From the NCBI GenBank assembly GCA_041392125.1, contig JAWKMR010000003.1:496001-560000 (forward strand): a stretch of DNA of 64,000 bases. Reading direction: 5' to 3'. This stretch comes from Halomarinibacterium sp041392125. Its GTDB lineage: Bacteria; Bacteroidota; Bacteroidia; Flavobacteriales; Flavobacteriaceae. Positions 32,646 through 42,086 of this stretch are shown here, one piece after another. Within the stretch, counting starts at the first letter, position 1; the number at the start of each line of letters is the position of its first letter. The translations under genes were made by a program, and so were the position numbers. The notes under the pieces are model-generated. The model was not told the origin of the DNA and searched no databases. It worked only from the letters and a program-made list of their open reading frames with translations.

Positions 32646-35000
32646 TCATTCAACTCCCTCTATTAAAAGGGAATCCCTCCTTTTTTGAGCCATATTTTTA
32701 GGGTTAAGAAGTTGCTTCATAACGATAGCATCGGTAAACACGAAGGGTTTGGTCATGGTGTTTTTGGGTCTTTCAGAAATACTAAACAAAGGATTTTTCA
32801 GTAAATCGAAAGAATATTCCAGCACATTAAAAGTGACGTCCACTTCTTTTGGCACCGAATAGTTAATCTGCAATGTATCGTTAGGGGAGACATAATAACT
32901 AATAAGTCCGTTGCTAACCCGGTTGCTGTAAACTTTTCCGGTACTATCTTTTGCTACACTTTTTCCATTGTAGGCAAGGGTGTTAAAAACAATCTCTTTG
33001 TCTACATATAAACGAAGCACATCCACTTCCCTTTTGGGGTAAAGTGTAAAAGACACCAAACGTTCTTCTCCTACTATGGTATCTGAATTTAAAAGGGCAT
33101 CAAACTTTGGAATGTTTTTAAGTGGCGCTTCCGCAGCAAAAGTATACCCTCTATTGTATTTACTACCCGCAGCACTTTCAATATAGGTTGATGCATCTAC
33201 AGGATTTTCACCCAAATAACCGCGTGTCCAATCGTCCAAAATTCGATCATAAGTAACCCAATAGGCCTTTTGGGTATCGGTATCTTGGTAGTACAACAAG
33301 CTATTTGGTTTTTGAGTTGTTTCGGTCCAATTACTATTGAAATGGGCACTTATAAAAAACCCTATTGCTAAAATGAAGAACAGCATAGTAAAGAGTTTTT
33401 TGTACTTGTAAAAGCCAATAACCGAAAGCAACAAGCCAAAAAGTAATACCGTAAATACGCAACTTAAAACCAGCATTTCTAAACCGAGACCCACCGGAAA
33501 AAACTGAATAAGTGGAGAGAAAATAAATATAGCAGGTACGGCTATAAGCACCATAAGCAACAGGGAGGGCTGTTCTTGCCGTATCAGTACCCAAAGAGAG
33601 AGTAAACCAAAAAACAAGGGGATACTAAAAAAGGCGCCTCCTTTTAGGTAAAAAGCCAATAAAAGATTAATAATAACCCAGAGACATAAAGGTGCAATTA
33701 GCAAATTTGCAGGATGAATTCTTTTTGAAAACCTATTGTAAAGTCCAAAGGTAATAGCCAGAGTAAGCACTACAAAAAAGGCAATGTAGGTGTGTCCATT
33801 ATAGGTAAACCCATGTTGAATTTCTTCATACCGCGGATAAAGTTTTAAAATTAATTCCCATCCAAAATAACCTACTAAACCAGAAATAACTAGGGAAAGT
33901 AGGAAAGGGATAAACCCCTTAGCCATGTAGTTTCCGGATAACCTTTCTTTTTTGAGACCATAAAAAATAAGTAGTATAAAAAATAGTGATGCAATAATTG
34001 CCATAGGAACCACCCATGAAAAGGGGTAGCTTATCATTTTCAGAAACGGGAAATTTACATATACATAATCCTCTTCACTTTTTAATTTTGATAAATCTTC
34101 ATTGGCAAAATAATGCACCAAGGGTAACAAATAGCTACCCTGATGTTGCAGCGTTTTTCTATCTAATCGTTCAAAATTATCATTGGCAGTATGGTAATCG
34201 AAATGGTCATCAATAAAAGCAAAAAATAAGCCGTCGATATCCCCTTCTTCTCGTAACACCGTAGAATCAGTATCATTAGGGAGCATCTTGTAAATACTGT
34301 ACATTAAGGAAGAAGCCACAGGAAAATCGGGATTGGCTTCAATAAATCCTTTGATTAAATTTTTATTTCCTTGATTGGTTTCCACAATCATATTGCTAGG
34401 ACCTCCACTACCACGAGCTTCAAAATTAAGCGCCAGTCCTACGTTTTTTGCCCAAGGATGCTCTCTTACAAAAAGTTTTGCACCATCCAGACCCACTTCT
34501 TCTCCATCGGTAAATAGAATAATGATGTCGTTTTTGGGTTGTTTTCCGGAGGCTAGATAGGCACGTACGGTTTCCAGAATAGTGACAACGCCACTACCCG
34601 CATCACTGGCACCAAAGGAGGGTACCAAGGCACTGTCATAATGCGAAAAAATAAGTAACGATTTTCCTTTTTCGGAACCCTCGATTTTGGCAATGATGTT
34701 TACGGGTTTGTCCATCCCCCCCCATTTTTCATTTAAGATGTATCCCTCTTGAGTTTCAGGTTGTAGCCCCAAATCTTTCAATTGTGAAATAAGGTATTCT
34801 CTCACCCGGATGTTTTCTTCAGAACCAATATAATGAGGGGCTTTGGTAATTTCCTTTAAGGGAACCAGTGCACGCTCTGTGGAAAATTCGGTTTCCGGAA
34901 GGGACGCTGGCGTACCCGACCGAGGCATTAAACTGTAAAAACTGTAATAAATAAGACCTATTAATAATGATAGGGATAGAAAAGCTTGAGAACGTTTCAT
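32646..35000 (-). CDS. M28-family metallopeptidase with multi-pass membrane domain (784 aa)
   Basis: An N-terminal signal anchor (about 7-26) precedes the M28 catalytic domain (about 45-310). Zinc-site motifs are FSHYDSA, GASDAGSG and FTDGEEVGLDGA (catalytic Glu pair). Eight or nine membrane helices follow at about 330-565, and a beta domain ends the protein. The layout is like ER metallopeptidase 1 of eukaryotes. It probably trims peptides at the periplasmic face. The end lies about 110 bases before the BNR protein start, on the same strand. Confidence 0.9.
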   Translation of the reverse strand: MKRSQAFLSLSLLIGLIYYSFYSLMPRSGTPASLPETEFSTERALVPLKEITKAPHYIGSEENIRVREYLISQLKDLGLQPETQEGYILNEKWGGMDKPVNIIAKIEGSEKGKSLLIFSHYDSALVPSFGASDAGSGVVTILETVRAYLASGKQPKNDIIILFTDGEEVGLDGAKLFVREHPWAKNVGLALNFEARGSGGPSNMIVETNQGNKNLIKGFIEANPDFPVASSLMYSIYKMLPNDTDSTVLREEGDIDGLFFAFIDDHFDYHTANDNFERLDRKTLQHQGSYLLPLVHYFANEDLSKLKSEEDYVYVNFPFLKMISYPFSWVVPMAIIASLFFILLIFYGLKKERLSGNYMAKGFIPFLLSLVISGLVGYFGWELILKLYPRYEEIQHGFTYNGHTYIAFFVVLTLAITFGLYNRFSKRIHPANLLIAPLCLWVIINLLLAFYLKGGAFFSIPLFFGLLSLWVLIRQEQPSLLLMVLIAVPAIFIFSPLIQFFPVGLGLEMLVLSCVFTVLLFGLLLSVIGFYKYKKLFTMLFFILAIGFFISAHFNSNWTETTQKPNSLLYYQDTDTQKAYWVTYDRILDDWTRGYLGENPVDASTYIESAAGSKYNRGYTFAAEAPLKNIPKFDALLNSDTIVGEERLVSFTLYPKREVDVLRLYVDKEIVFNTLAYNGKSVAKDSTGKVYSNRVSNGLISYYVSPNDTLQINYSVPKEVDVTFNVLEYSFDLLKNPLFSISERPKNTMTKPFVFTDAIVMKQLLNPKNMAQKRRDSLLIEGVE

Positions 35001-35117
35001 TTTGGGAGGTTTTGCCCCTAAAAATACAATTTTAAACTCAAAGAAATTTATTCTGAAAAAAGGAACTGGTATTTTCAGAAAAATAAGCTATATTTAAATA
35101 GCTAAAAAACTGAAATT

Positions 35118-35582
35118 ATGAGTATTAAGAGTTATATAGGGAAGCGAATCAAGCCCGGAAAAGGTTCTTCGGAAAATATTAAGGTGTCCGATTATATGAG
35201 CACAAACCTTACTACCTTCAAGCCGGAGCAGTCGGTCATGGAGGTTATGAATACGTTAATTAAAAAGAAAATTTCCGGAGGCCCTGTGGTGAATGATAAA
35301 AATGAATTAGTGGGGATTATTTCTGAAGGAGATTGTATGAAACAAATAAGTAATAGCCGTTATTACAATCATCCCATGGAAGATATTAAAGTTGGGGACC
35401 ATATGGCAACCGATATTGAAACTATTGATGGAGACATGAATGTTTTTGATGCAGCCGATAAGTTTTTAAATTCCCGAAGACGGCGGTTTCCGATAGTTAA
35501 GGATGGGAAATTGGTAGGTTTAATAAGCCAAAAAGATGTGCTAAAAGCGGCTATTACCTTAAAAGGGCATAACTGGAAGTAG
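35118..35582 (+). CDS. CBS-domain protein (154 aa)
   Basis: Two CBS motifs are visible: VSDYMSTNLTTFKPEQSVMEVM with GGPVVNDKNELVGIISEGD, and VGDHMATDIETID with RRRFPIVKDGKLVGLISQKD. CBS pairs bind adenine nucleotides and act as regulatory modules. There is no attached enzyme or channel domain. It is a single gene converging on the GIDE-like gene with no gap. Confidence 0.88.
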   Translation: MSIKSYIGKRIKPGKGSSENIKVSDYMSTNLTTFKPEQSVMEVMNTLIKKKISGGPVVNDKNELVGIISEGDCMKQISNSRYYNHPMEDIKVGDHMATDIETIDGDMNVFDAADKFLNSRRRRFPIVKDGKLVGLISQKDVLKAAITLKGHNWK

Positions 35583-36245
35583 TTACTCTTCGAGGGCTTT
35601 TTTTAAGTCTGTAATATATAATTTTTGGGTCTCGCTTCCTGTAAGAGTCAGTATTTTGGAATAGTTATAGCCTTCAATGGGCTCAATAAGTTCTTTCCAT
35701 TGCGCGATGCCTTTTACCACAATTTTTTCGTTAGGCTCAATAATACCTTCGTAGTATTTAATGGCTTTATTCATTCCCAAAAAATTAGTGCTTTGTCTTC
35801 CATGAGCTTTTAAATAATTTTCCAAACGCATATTAGCATCGTTCATAAATCCGGAAGATGCTTTATGGTCTGTATCTAAAATGACTACACTGGTTTTAGG
35901 AGGACCATCTGTTTTAATTAATACCATTTCTCCATTACAGTCCATAAAGAAAGGGGTTATTTTTTTGTCATTAATTATCGTGTCCCAGCTTTTTCCTCTC
36001 TTTTGGGTAACTTCTACGTGGTAAAAGACACAGGCTCTTCCGCTTAAAGGGGCAGTCATCGTTTCTTTTACAAAAAGGGCTTTACCCACTATTTTTTCAT
36101 AATTACCGGACTGAATACTTGCTACCGGCTTTGCCTTACTTTTTTTAAGATTTCGGAGCATCTTATTCTTTTGACTGAAGAAAAAAAGTAAAAAAAAGGC
36201 AATAGCCATTGATGAAAAAGCAATGATGGGACCTAGAAATTCCAT
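35583..36245 (-). CDS. GIDE-domain-like membrane protein (220 aa)
   Basis: An N-terminal membrane helix (about 5-25) is followed by a domain with the pattern GKALFVKETMTAPLSGRACVFYHVEV. The sequence also has a YEGIIEPNEKIVVKGIAQW region. This is the pattern of the GIDE domain of mitochondrial MUL1-type proteins, which in bacteria lacks the RING finger. Databases often carry the misleading name E3 ubiquitin ligase for it; no ligase part is present. It lies 1 base after the zinc-ribbon gene on the same strand, so they are probably co-transcribed. Confidence 0.7.
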   Translation of the reverse strand: MEFLGPIIAFSSMAIAFFLLFFFSQKNKMLRNLKKSKAKPVASIQSGNYEKIVGKALFVKETMTAPLSGRACVFYHVEVTQKRGKSWDTIINDKKITPFFMDCNGEMVLIKTDGPPKTSVVILDTDHKASSGFMNDANMRLENYLKAHGRQSTNFLGMNKAIKYYEGIIEPNEKIVVKGIAQWKELIEPIEGYNYSKILTLTGSETQKLYITDLKKALEE

Positions 36246-36246
36246 A

Positions 36247-36597
36247 TTAAATATCTTTTTTAACTAATAAAAAATAGTCGTTTTCTAAGGGTAAATACCC
36301 TTGATCATAGACATAAAAATAAGTGCTTCCGGTTTTTGTGGTGTAGAGGCTTGTAATATATTCAAATTGAAAACCGTGTTTGACAAGAGTGTTTTTTGTA
36401 ACCTTGGTTTTGTCTTGGGTATTTAAAGCTTCCAGAATCCGGTAGTTTTTACGAAGCCTGTTATTAATTGTTCTAATGTTGTTTTTGGAATCTCGGTTTA
36501 AAGCATTGTTATAAGCATTTCTGCAAGCATCACTACAGAATTTTTTATCGGAGCGACCTATAATTTTTTCCCCACATTCAAGACAAACGGTATTCAT
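36247..36597 (-). CDS. Small zinc-ribbon protein (116 aa)
   Basis: The N-terminus carries CLECGEKIIGRSDKKFCSDAC, i.e. CX2C-X12-CX3C, a zinc ribbon of the kind found in many short uncharacterised proteins. The rest is a basic helix (NNRLRKNYRILEAL) and a small beta region ending VYDQGYLPLENDYFLLVKKD. It is known to me as an unnamed flavobacterial family. It lies between the DUF6268 barrel gene (9 bases upstream) and the GIDE-like gene (1 base downstream). Confidence 0.65.
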   Translation of the reverse strand: MNTVCLECGEKIIGRSDKKFCSDACRNAYNNALNRDSKNNIRTINNRLRKNYRILEALNTQDKTKVTKNTLVKHGFQFEYITSLYTTKTGSTYFYVYDQGYLPLENDYFLLVKKDI

Positions 36598-36606
36598 CTC
36601 TTAAAA

Positions 36607-37518
36607 TTAGTCATTTTTTTCTTTTCCAGCGGGGAGTCTCAATCTGTAAATAGCTTCAAGTCTTACAAACATCCCATCATTAATTTGAGGATTTAATTGT
36701 TTTCTATCATCACCAAAAGTAAAAGCCGAAAGACCTAAATTAATATTATCACCTTGTTGGTACACCTCAAAGTCATTGCTGGAATATCCGGCCTTTAATC
36801 GTAACAACACTGTTTTTTGGAAGGTATTAAGCTGTAAATAGCCTGAAAATTCTAACGAGCCTAAATCTACATATACTTTTGGAGCGAATTCTTCCGTAAT
36901 ATTAAAACTTCGGCCTATTCCGTAGTAATCTACTCCTAATGTAACCTTATTAAAGGCATAATTGATATCTGCCGAAATTGGCATAGAGACATCCATTTGA
37001 AAGCGCGAATTGGGACTCAAATAATAAAATCCAACAATGGGTGTAGTAAAAAAACCAAAGGCTTCGCGAGAACCATAAGCCCCAAAACGATAGATAAGGT
37101 TTTCTCTTTTTTGGTATTTGAACATGGCAAAACCGCCCAAATAAAAATCTTTGGTGGAGAGTTGTTCAAAATCGGAAGAAACTTTGGGTAATAATACCAG
37201 TGTTGAACTCCATTTTTCATTGTACTGGGTTAATACACCCAGTTTTAATGTAGTGCCGTATAAATTTTGAAATGGTGCATCGGGGAATAGCTGTAGCCTG
37301 TTTTTGGTGAAACTTACACCGGTAACAAAAACATACTTCTCATTAATGGGTATTGGTAGGGTAAGGTCTGCCTCAAGGCTAAGAACATCGGTGCTAAATT
37401 CGGTTCCTTCAAAACGGTTTTCAAAACCATAGCTATGACTTAATTTTACAAGATCCACATAGTTTTGTGAAAACCCCAATGTGGTAACAAAGAAGAGGCA
37501 AATAAGTATCTGTTTCAA
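36607..37518 (-). CDS. DUF6268-type outer-membrane beta-barrel protein (303 aa)
   Basis: I choose the TTG at 37518, which gives a clean signal peptide (MKQILICLFFVTTLGFSQ). It lies 22 bases after an exact TATCTTTG promoter element. An in-frame ATG at 37599 would overlap the DUF2200 gene and place about 27 charged residues before the signal peptide. The mature part has alternating hydrophobic strands (YVFVTGVSFTKNRL, LIYRFGAYGSREAFGF) as in a porin-like barrel. The family is widespread in Bacteroidota and its function is unknown. A small zinc-ribbon gene follows. Confidence 0.75.
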   Translation of the reverse strand: MKQILICLFFVTTLGFSQNYVDLVKLSHSYGFENRFEGTEFSTDVLSLEADLTLPIPINEKYVFVTGVSFTKNRLQLFPDAPFQNLYGTTLKLGVLTQYNEKWSSTLVLLPKVSSDFEQLSTKDFYLGGFAMFKYQKRENLIYRFGAYGSREAFGFFTTPIVGFYYLSPNSRFQMDVSMPISADINYAFNKVTLGVDYYGIGRSFNITEEFAPKVYVDLGSLEFSGYLQLNTFQKTVLLRLKAGYSSNDFEVYQQGDNINLGLSAFTFGDDRKQLNPQINDGMFVRLEAIYRLRLPAGKEKND

Positions 37519-37539
37519 CGGGGTGCAGTTATGTTTTAA

Positions 37540-37547
37540 CAAAGATA
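37540..37547 (-). promoter_or_regulatory. Promoter -7 element (TATCTTTG) of the DUF6268 gene
   Basis: An exact TAnnTTTG match lies just past the stop of the DUF2200 gene. It would start transcription at about 37534, inside the longer reading frame, which supports the TTG start at 37518. Confidence 0.6.
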
Positions 37548-37549
37548 GA

Positions 37550-37915
37550 TTATTGTTTGCGTAAAATCTTCTCCAACGGCCTACCTTTTGCCAATTCATC
37601 TACCAATTTATCCAAATAGCGGACTTGTTGGGTCAATGGGGTTTGTATTTCTTCAATACGATAACCGCAAATAACCCCTTTAATTAACGAGGCATTGGGA
37701 TGCAGTTGGGCATCTTTAAAAAATGCTTCAAACGTAGATTTTATAGAAATATGTGCTTCAATTTTTGAGCCATCAAAACCTGTAAGCCAGGTGATTACCT
37801 GATGTAATTCTTCTTTGGTTCTTCCCTTTTTTTCAACTTTTGTTACATAATGAGGATAGACCGATGCAAAGGTCATTTTGGCAATTTTTTGGTCATGTTC
37901 GGGAGTGGTGGTCAT
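37550..37915 (-). CDS. DUF2200 family protein (121 aa)
   Basis: A cytoplasmic protein with the family pattern: DQKIAKMTFASVYPHYVTKVEKKGRT, ELHQVITWLTGFD and GVICGYRIEEIQTPLTQQVRYLDKLVDELAKG. The full length is typical. No function is established for DUF2200. It is divergent from the lipoprotein gene at 37982. Confidence 0.88.
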   Translation of the reverse strand: MTTTPEHDQKIAKMTFASVYPHYVTKVEKKGRTKEELHQVITWLTGFDGSKIEAHISIKSTFEAFFKDAQLHPNASLIKGVICGYRIEEIQTPLTQQVRYLDKLVDELAKGRPLEKILRKQ

Positions 37916-37928
37916 ATATTAAATTGAA

Positions 37929-37958
37929 TTTGTTACTATAGTAAAAATACTATATTTG
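37929..37958 (+). promoter_or_regulatory. Promoter with embedded palindromes for the lipocalin-like lipoprotein
   Basis: TTTG (37929-37932) and TATATTTG (37951-37958) are 18 bases apart. Between and over them lie a perfect 12-bp palindrome TTACTATAGTAA (37933-37944) and a 7-4-7 dyad TATAGTA/TACTATA (37937-37954). A dimeric regulator could bind here; this is inferred from symmetry and position. Confidence 0.6.
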
Positions 37959-37981
37959 CCAAAAATTCTAAAAAAACAATA

Positions 37982-38524
37982 ATGAAACAAGCAAAATTAG
38001 TAATGCTATTAGCAGTAATGGTGCTAACCGTAACAAGCTGTAAAAAAGATGATGATGGAAACGGGGAGTTTTCGTTAAATCTAGAAAACTTTGCAGGAAC
38101 CTATAAAATAACTTCTTATAGTGAAGTAATAAATGACCACGATATTGATGGTACAACGGTAATAAATACCACAACCACTTCCGTAGGAAGCGATTTTGTG
38201 GGTACTTTAGTATTTAATGCCAACGGAACTTATGTGATGGACGTTGAATTTACCTTGGATGAAACCGTTGTGGTAGATAATGGCACTCCAGTAAATGATG
38301 TGTATTATGATTTTATAGACTTCTCTGGAAACTACACTATAGATGTAGCTAACGAGACACTTACCATAAATTATATATATGATGGCGTTCCAGAAATGCT
38401 TACTTATGATATTGTAAATTTTAACGAAACTTCAGCTACTATTAAGTTTGAAGACATTAACGACAACCCTTCAAATGGAAACACGTACGAGTACGTAACC
38501 ACCATAACTTTCGTTCGCCAATAA
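37982..38524 (+). CDS. Lipocalin-like lipoprotein (180 aa)
   Basis: A lipoprotein signal (VMVLTVTSC, Cys about 20) and an Asp/Lys-rich linker (KKDDDGNGE) precede a single beta-barrel-like domain with a FAGTYKITSY opening and alternating strands. The pattern is that of small lipocalin-like Bacteroidota proteins. The ligand is unknown. It has its own promoter and terminator. Confidence 0.78.
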   Translation: MKQAKLVMLLAVMVLTVTSCKKDDDGNGEFSLNLENFAGTYKITSYSEVINDHDIDGTTVINTTTTSVGSDFVGTLVFNANGTYVMDVEFTLDETVVVDNGTPVNDVYYDFIDFSGNYTIDVANETLTINYIYDGVPEMLTYDIVNFNETSATIKFEDINDNPSNGNTYEYVTTITFVRQ

Positions 38525-38544
38525 TTATTAAGGCATTTTTATAC

Positions 38545-38577
38545 AAAAGCATCCTTCACACAAAGGATGCTTTTTTT
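38545..38577 (+). terminator. Rho-independent terminator after the lipoprotein gene
   Basis: AAAAGCATCCTT and AAGGATGCTTTT form a 12-bp stem followed by further T residues. Confidence 0.88.
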
Positions 38578-38623
38578 ATACAATAGATTAATGTGTAAGA
38601 GCTCCTTAATTACATAATTTTAT

Positions 38624-38631
38624 TACTTTTG
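38624..38631 (+). promoter_or_regulatory. Promoter -7 element (TACTTTTG) of ileS
   Basis: An exact TAnnTTTG match lies 25 bases before the ileS start codon. No T-box leader is present. Confidence 0.6.
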
Positions 38632-38656
38632 CACCCTTATTAAAGAGGATTGCTTT

Positions 38657-41600
38657 ATGAGTCATAAATTCAACGAATACAAAGGATTAAACCTCCCTAA
38701 ATTAGGAGAGGAATTACTCGATTTTTGGAAAAAAGAACACATTTTTGAAAAGAGTATTTCCATTCGCGAAGGAGCACAGCCTTTTGTGTTTTTTGAAGGA
38801 CCACCATCGGCAAATGGCTTGCCGGGGATTCACCACGTGATGGCCCGCGCTATTAAAGATATTTTTTGCCGTTACAAAACCCAAAAAGGGTTTAAAGTAG
38901 ATCGTAAAGCAGGGTGGGACACCCATGGCTTACCTATTGAACTTGGCGTTGAAAAAGAATTAGGCATTACCAAAGAAGATATTGGGGTAAAGATTTCGGT
39001 GGAAGAATACAACGCTGCCTGTCGTAAAGCCGTCATGCGCTATACCGATGTGTGGAACAAGGTAACCGAAAGCTATGGCTACTGGGTAGATATGGCTGAC
39101 CCATACATTACCTACGACCCCAAATACATGGAAAGCGTTTGGTGGTTACTAAAGCAGATTTATAATAAAGACTTATTATATAAAGGCTACACCATACAAC
39201 CCTATTCGCCTAAGGCCGGAACAGGGTTGAGTTCTCACGAGTTAAATCAGCCGGGAACCTATCAAGATGTTACCGATACTACGGTGGTAGCACAGTTTAA
39301 GGCAATAAATAATACCCTGCCAAACTTTTTACAAGGGTTTGGTGACATTCACTTTTTAGCTTGGACGACCACTCCCTGGACGCTCCCTAGTAATACCGCA
39401 TTAACCGTAGGACCAAAGATTGATTATGTTTTAGTTGAAACTATAAATCAATATACTCAAGAAGAAACCTGTGTTATATTAGCTAAAAGTAGATTTAATT
39501 CATACTTTTTAAATCCTAATGTCCCAAGTGAGGTTGTTGTTGGGAATAGTGTATTGGACCCAAGTAAATCTAAAATTGTTATTTCGGGGAAGATTGCACA
39601 CTATAAAATATTATCAGAGTTTAAAGGAAAAGATCTTGTAGGAATACGTTACGAACAACTCTTACCCTACACCCTTCCTTTTGAAAACCCTGAAAATGCC
39701 TTCAGAATTATTTCCGGAGATTTTGTTACCACCGAAGACGGTACCGGTATTGTACACACGGCTCCTACTTTTGGGGCAGACGATGCCAAAGTAGCCAAAG
39801 AGGCTACCCCCGAAGTACCCCCCATGTTGGTGAAAGATGAAAATGGAAGCTTAGTACCCTTAGTAGATTTACAAGGCCGCTTTCGCCCGGAGATGAAAGA
39901 ACTGGCCGGGAAATATGTAAAAAATGAATATTACGATGAGGGTGAAGCTCCCGAAAGGAGTGTAGATGTGGAAATTGCCATTCGGTTAAAAGAAGAAAAC
40001 AAAGCCTTTAAGGTAGAAAAGTACGTACACAGCTATCCTAACTGTTGGCGTACCGATAAGCCTATTTTATACTATCCACTGGATTCATGGTTTATTAAAG
40101 TGACCTCTTTCCGTGATAGAATGTTTGAATTGAATCAAACTATTAATTGGAAACCCAAAGCTACGGGTGAAGGGCGTTTTGGAAACTGGTTAGCCAATGC
40201 TAACGACTGGAATCTTTCCCGTTCCCGTTATTGGGGGATTCCTTTGCCTATTTGGCGTACCGAAGATGGAAAAGAAGAAATCTGTATTGGCTCTGTGGAG
40301 GAGTTAAAAGGGGAGATGGCAAAAGCGGTTGCAGCTGGACTGATGCAAAAAGATATATTTGAGGAATTTAATGTAGGGGATTTTTCAGATGAAAATTATG
40401 CTACAATAGATCTTCATAAAAACATTGTCGATGAAATTGTTTTAATTTCTGAAAGTGGAAAACCTATGAAACGGGAAAGTGATTTGATTGATGTGTGGTT
40501 CGACAGTGGAAGTATGCCTTATGCACAGTGGCACTATCCTTTTGAAAATAAAGAAAAAGTAGAGAACACCTGGCGTAAAGCCGATTTTATTGCGGAAGGA
40601 GTGGACCAAACACGAGGGTGGTTTTATACCTTGCATGCTATAGCTACGATGATTTTTGATGATGTAGCCTATAAAAATGTGGTTTCCAACGGATTGGTTT
40701 TAGATAAGAACGGTCAAAAAATGTCCAAGCGTTTAGGAAATGCAGTAGATCCTTTTGAAGTGTTAGACACCTATGGGCCCGATGCGACCCGTTGGTATAT
40801 GATAAGTAATGCCAACCCTTGGGATAATCTAAAATTCGATATCGAGGGAATTGGTGAAGTACGTAATAAATTCTTCGGTACGCTTTACAACACCTATAGT
40901 TTCTTCAGCTTATATGCCAATTTGGATAATTTCGATTATTCCGAAGCAGACATTCCGCTTGAAAAAAGACCCGAAATTGACCGTTGGATACTTTCCGAAT
41001 TGAATACCTTAATTCAGAAAGTGGATGAAGCCTATGCAGATTATGAACCTACCAAGGCTACGCGAGCCATTTCAGAATTTGTCCAAGAAAATTTAAGCAA
41101 CTGGTTTGTACGCCTAAGTAGAAGACGTTACTGGAAAGGTAGTTATGGCGAAGATAAAATTTCAGCGTATCAAACCTTGTATACCTGTTTGGTTACCGTA
41201 GCACAATTGGGAGCTCCAGTGGCACCATTTTTTATGGATAGATTGTATAAGGATTTAACTGCTGGAACGGTAAAAGGAGGAGAAGAATCGGTACACTTAA
41301 GTGATTTTCCAAAAGCGAATGATTCTTTCATAGACAAAATACTGGAGCATAAAATGCAGAAGGCACAAACAATATCCTCATTGGTATTATCGTTACGACA
41401 ACGTGAGAAGATTAAGGTGCGTCAACCCCTTCAGAAAATCATGATTCCTGTGTTGGATGCTTCAGAAAAAGAAGAAATTTTAGCTGTTTCAGACTTGATT
41501 AAACACGAAGTAAACGTAAAGGAAATTGAATTGATTGATGAAGGGTCGGGGATTTTGGTAAAACAAATAAAACCCGATTTTAAAAAGCTGGGCCCCCGTT

Positions 41601-42085
41601 TCGGACAGGATATGAAAGCCGTTGCGCAAGCGATATCATCCTTTGGTCAAAAAGAAATTGCTGTATTGGAAAAAGAAGGTGAAATGAGTATCTCCCTTAA
41701 TGGAAAAAATAGTACATTGACCCTTGACGATGTGGTGATAAGTTCGCAGGATATTGAAGGATGGTTGGTCGCCAATAGTGATGGAATAACCGTGGCACTC
41801 GATGTTACTATTACACCGGAGCTTAAAAACGAAGGAATTGCCAGAGAGCTGGTGAATAGGATTCAGAATATTAGAAAAGATACCGGTTTTGAAGTAACTG
41901 ATAGAGTGGAGATAACACTCCAAACTGAAAAAACCCTAGAAAATGCAATCCATCAAAATATTCAATATATAAAACAAGAAACGTTAACTGAAATTCTTAC
42001 TTTTGCCGAGCAATTAACAGATGGTACAGAAATTGCTTTTGACGGAATAGAAACCAAATTACGCATAAAAAAACATTTAAAATAG
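38657..42085 (+). CDS. ileS: Isoleucine-tRNA ligase (1142 aa)
   Basis: A class I synthetase with the HIGH-type motif GIHH (57-60) in PPSANGLPGIHHVMAR and the KMSKR loop beginning at Lys688. A full editing domain is present (LAWTTTPWTLPSNTALTVG). The GIHH form and the length place it with the eukaryote-like IleRS type found in Bacteroidota, a group that includes mupirocin-tolerant enzymes; tolerance was not tested. It forms an operon with the DksA-like gene 1 base downstream. Confidence 0.97.
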   Translation: MSHKFNEYKGLNLPKLGEELLDFWKKEHIFEKSISIREGAQPFVFFEGPPSANGLPGIHHVMARAIKDIFCRYKTQKGFKVDRKAGWDTHGLPIELGVEKELGITKEDIGVKISVEEYNAACRKAVMRYTDVWNKVTESYGYWVDMADPYITYDPKYMESVWWLLKQIYNKDLLYKGYTIQPYSPKAGTGLSSHELNQPGTYQDVTDTTVVAQFKAINNTLPNFLQGFGDIHFLAWTTTPWTLPSNTALTVGPKIDYVLVETINQYTQEETCVILAKSRFNSYFLNPNVPSEVVVGNSVLDPSKSKIVISGKIAHYKILSEFKGKDLVGIRYEQLLPYTLPFENPENAFRIISGDFVTTEDGTGIVHTAPTFGADDAKVAKEATPEVPPMLVKDENGSLVPLVDLQGRFRPEMKELAGKYVKNEYYDEGEAPERSVDVEIAIRLKEENKAFKVEKYVHSYPNCWRTDKPILYYPLDSWFIKVTSFRDRMFELNQTINWKPKATGEGRFGNWLANANDWNLSRSRYWGIPLPIWRTEDGKEEICIGSVEELKGEMAKAVAAGLMQKDIFEEFNVGDFSDENYATIDLHKNIVDEIVLISESGKPMKRESDLIDVWFDSGSMPYAQWHYPFENKEKVENTWRKADFIAEGVDQTRGWFYTLHAIATMIFDDVAYKNVVSNGLVLDKNGQKMSKRLGNAVDPFEVLDTYGPDATRWYMISNANPWDNLKFDIEGIGEVRNKFFGTLYNTYSFFSLYANLDNFDYSEADIPLEKRPEIDRWILSELNTLIQKVDEAYADYEPTKATRAISEFVQENLSNWFVRLSRRRYWKGSYGEDKISAYQTLYTCLVTVAQLGAPVAPFFMDRLYKDLTAGTVKGGEESVHLSDFPKANDSFIDKILEHKMQKAQTISSLVLSLRQREKIKVRQPLQKIMIPVLDASEKEEILAVSDLIKHEVNVKEIELIDEGSGILVKQIKPDFKKLGPRFGQDMKAVAQAISSFGQKEIAVLEKEGEMSISLNGKNSTLTLDDVVISSQDIEGWLVANSDGITVALDVTITPELKNEGIARELVNRIQNIRKDTGFEVTDRVEITLQTEKTLENAIHQNIQYIKQETLTEILTFAEQLTDGTEIAFDGIETKLRIKKHLK

Positions 42086-42086
42086 T

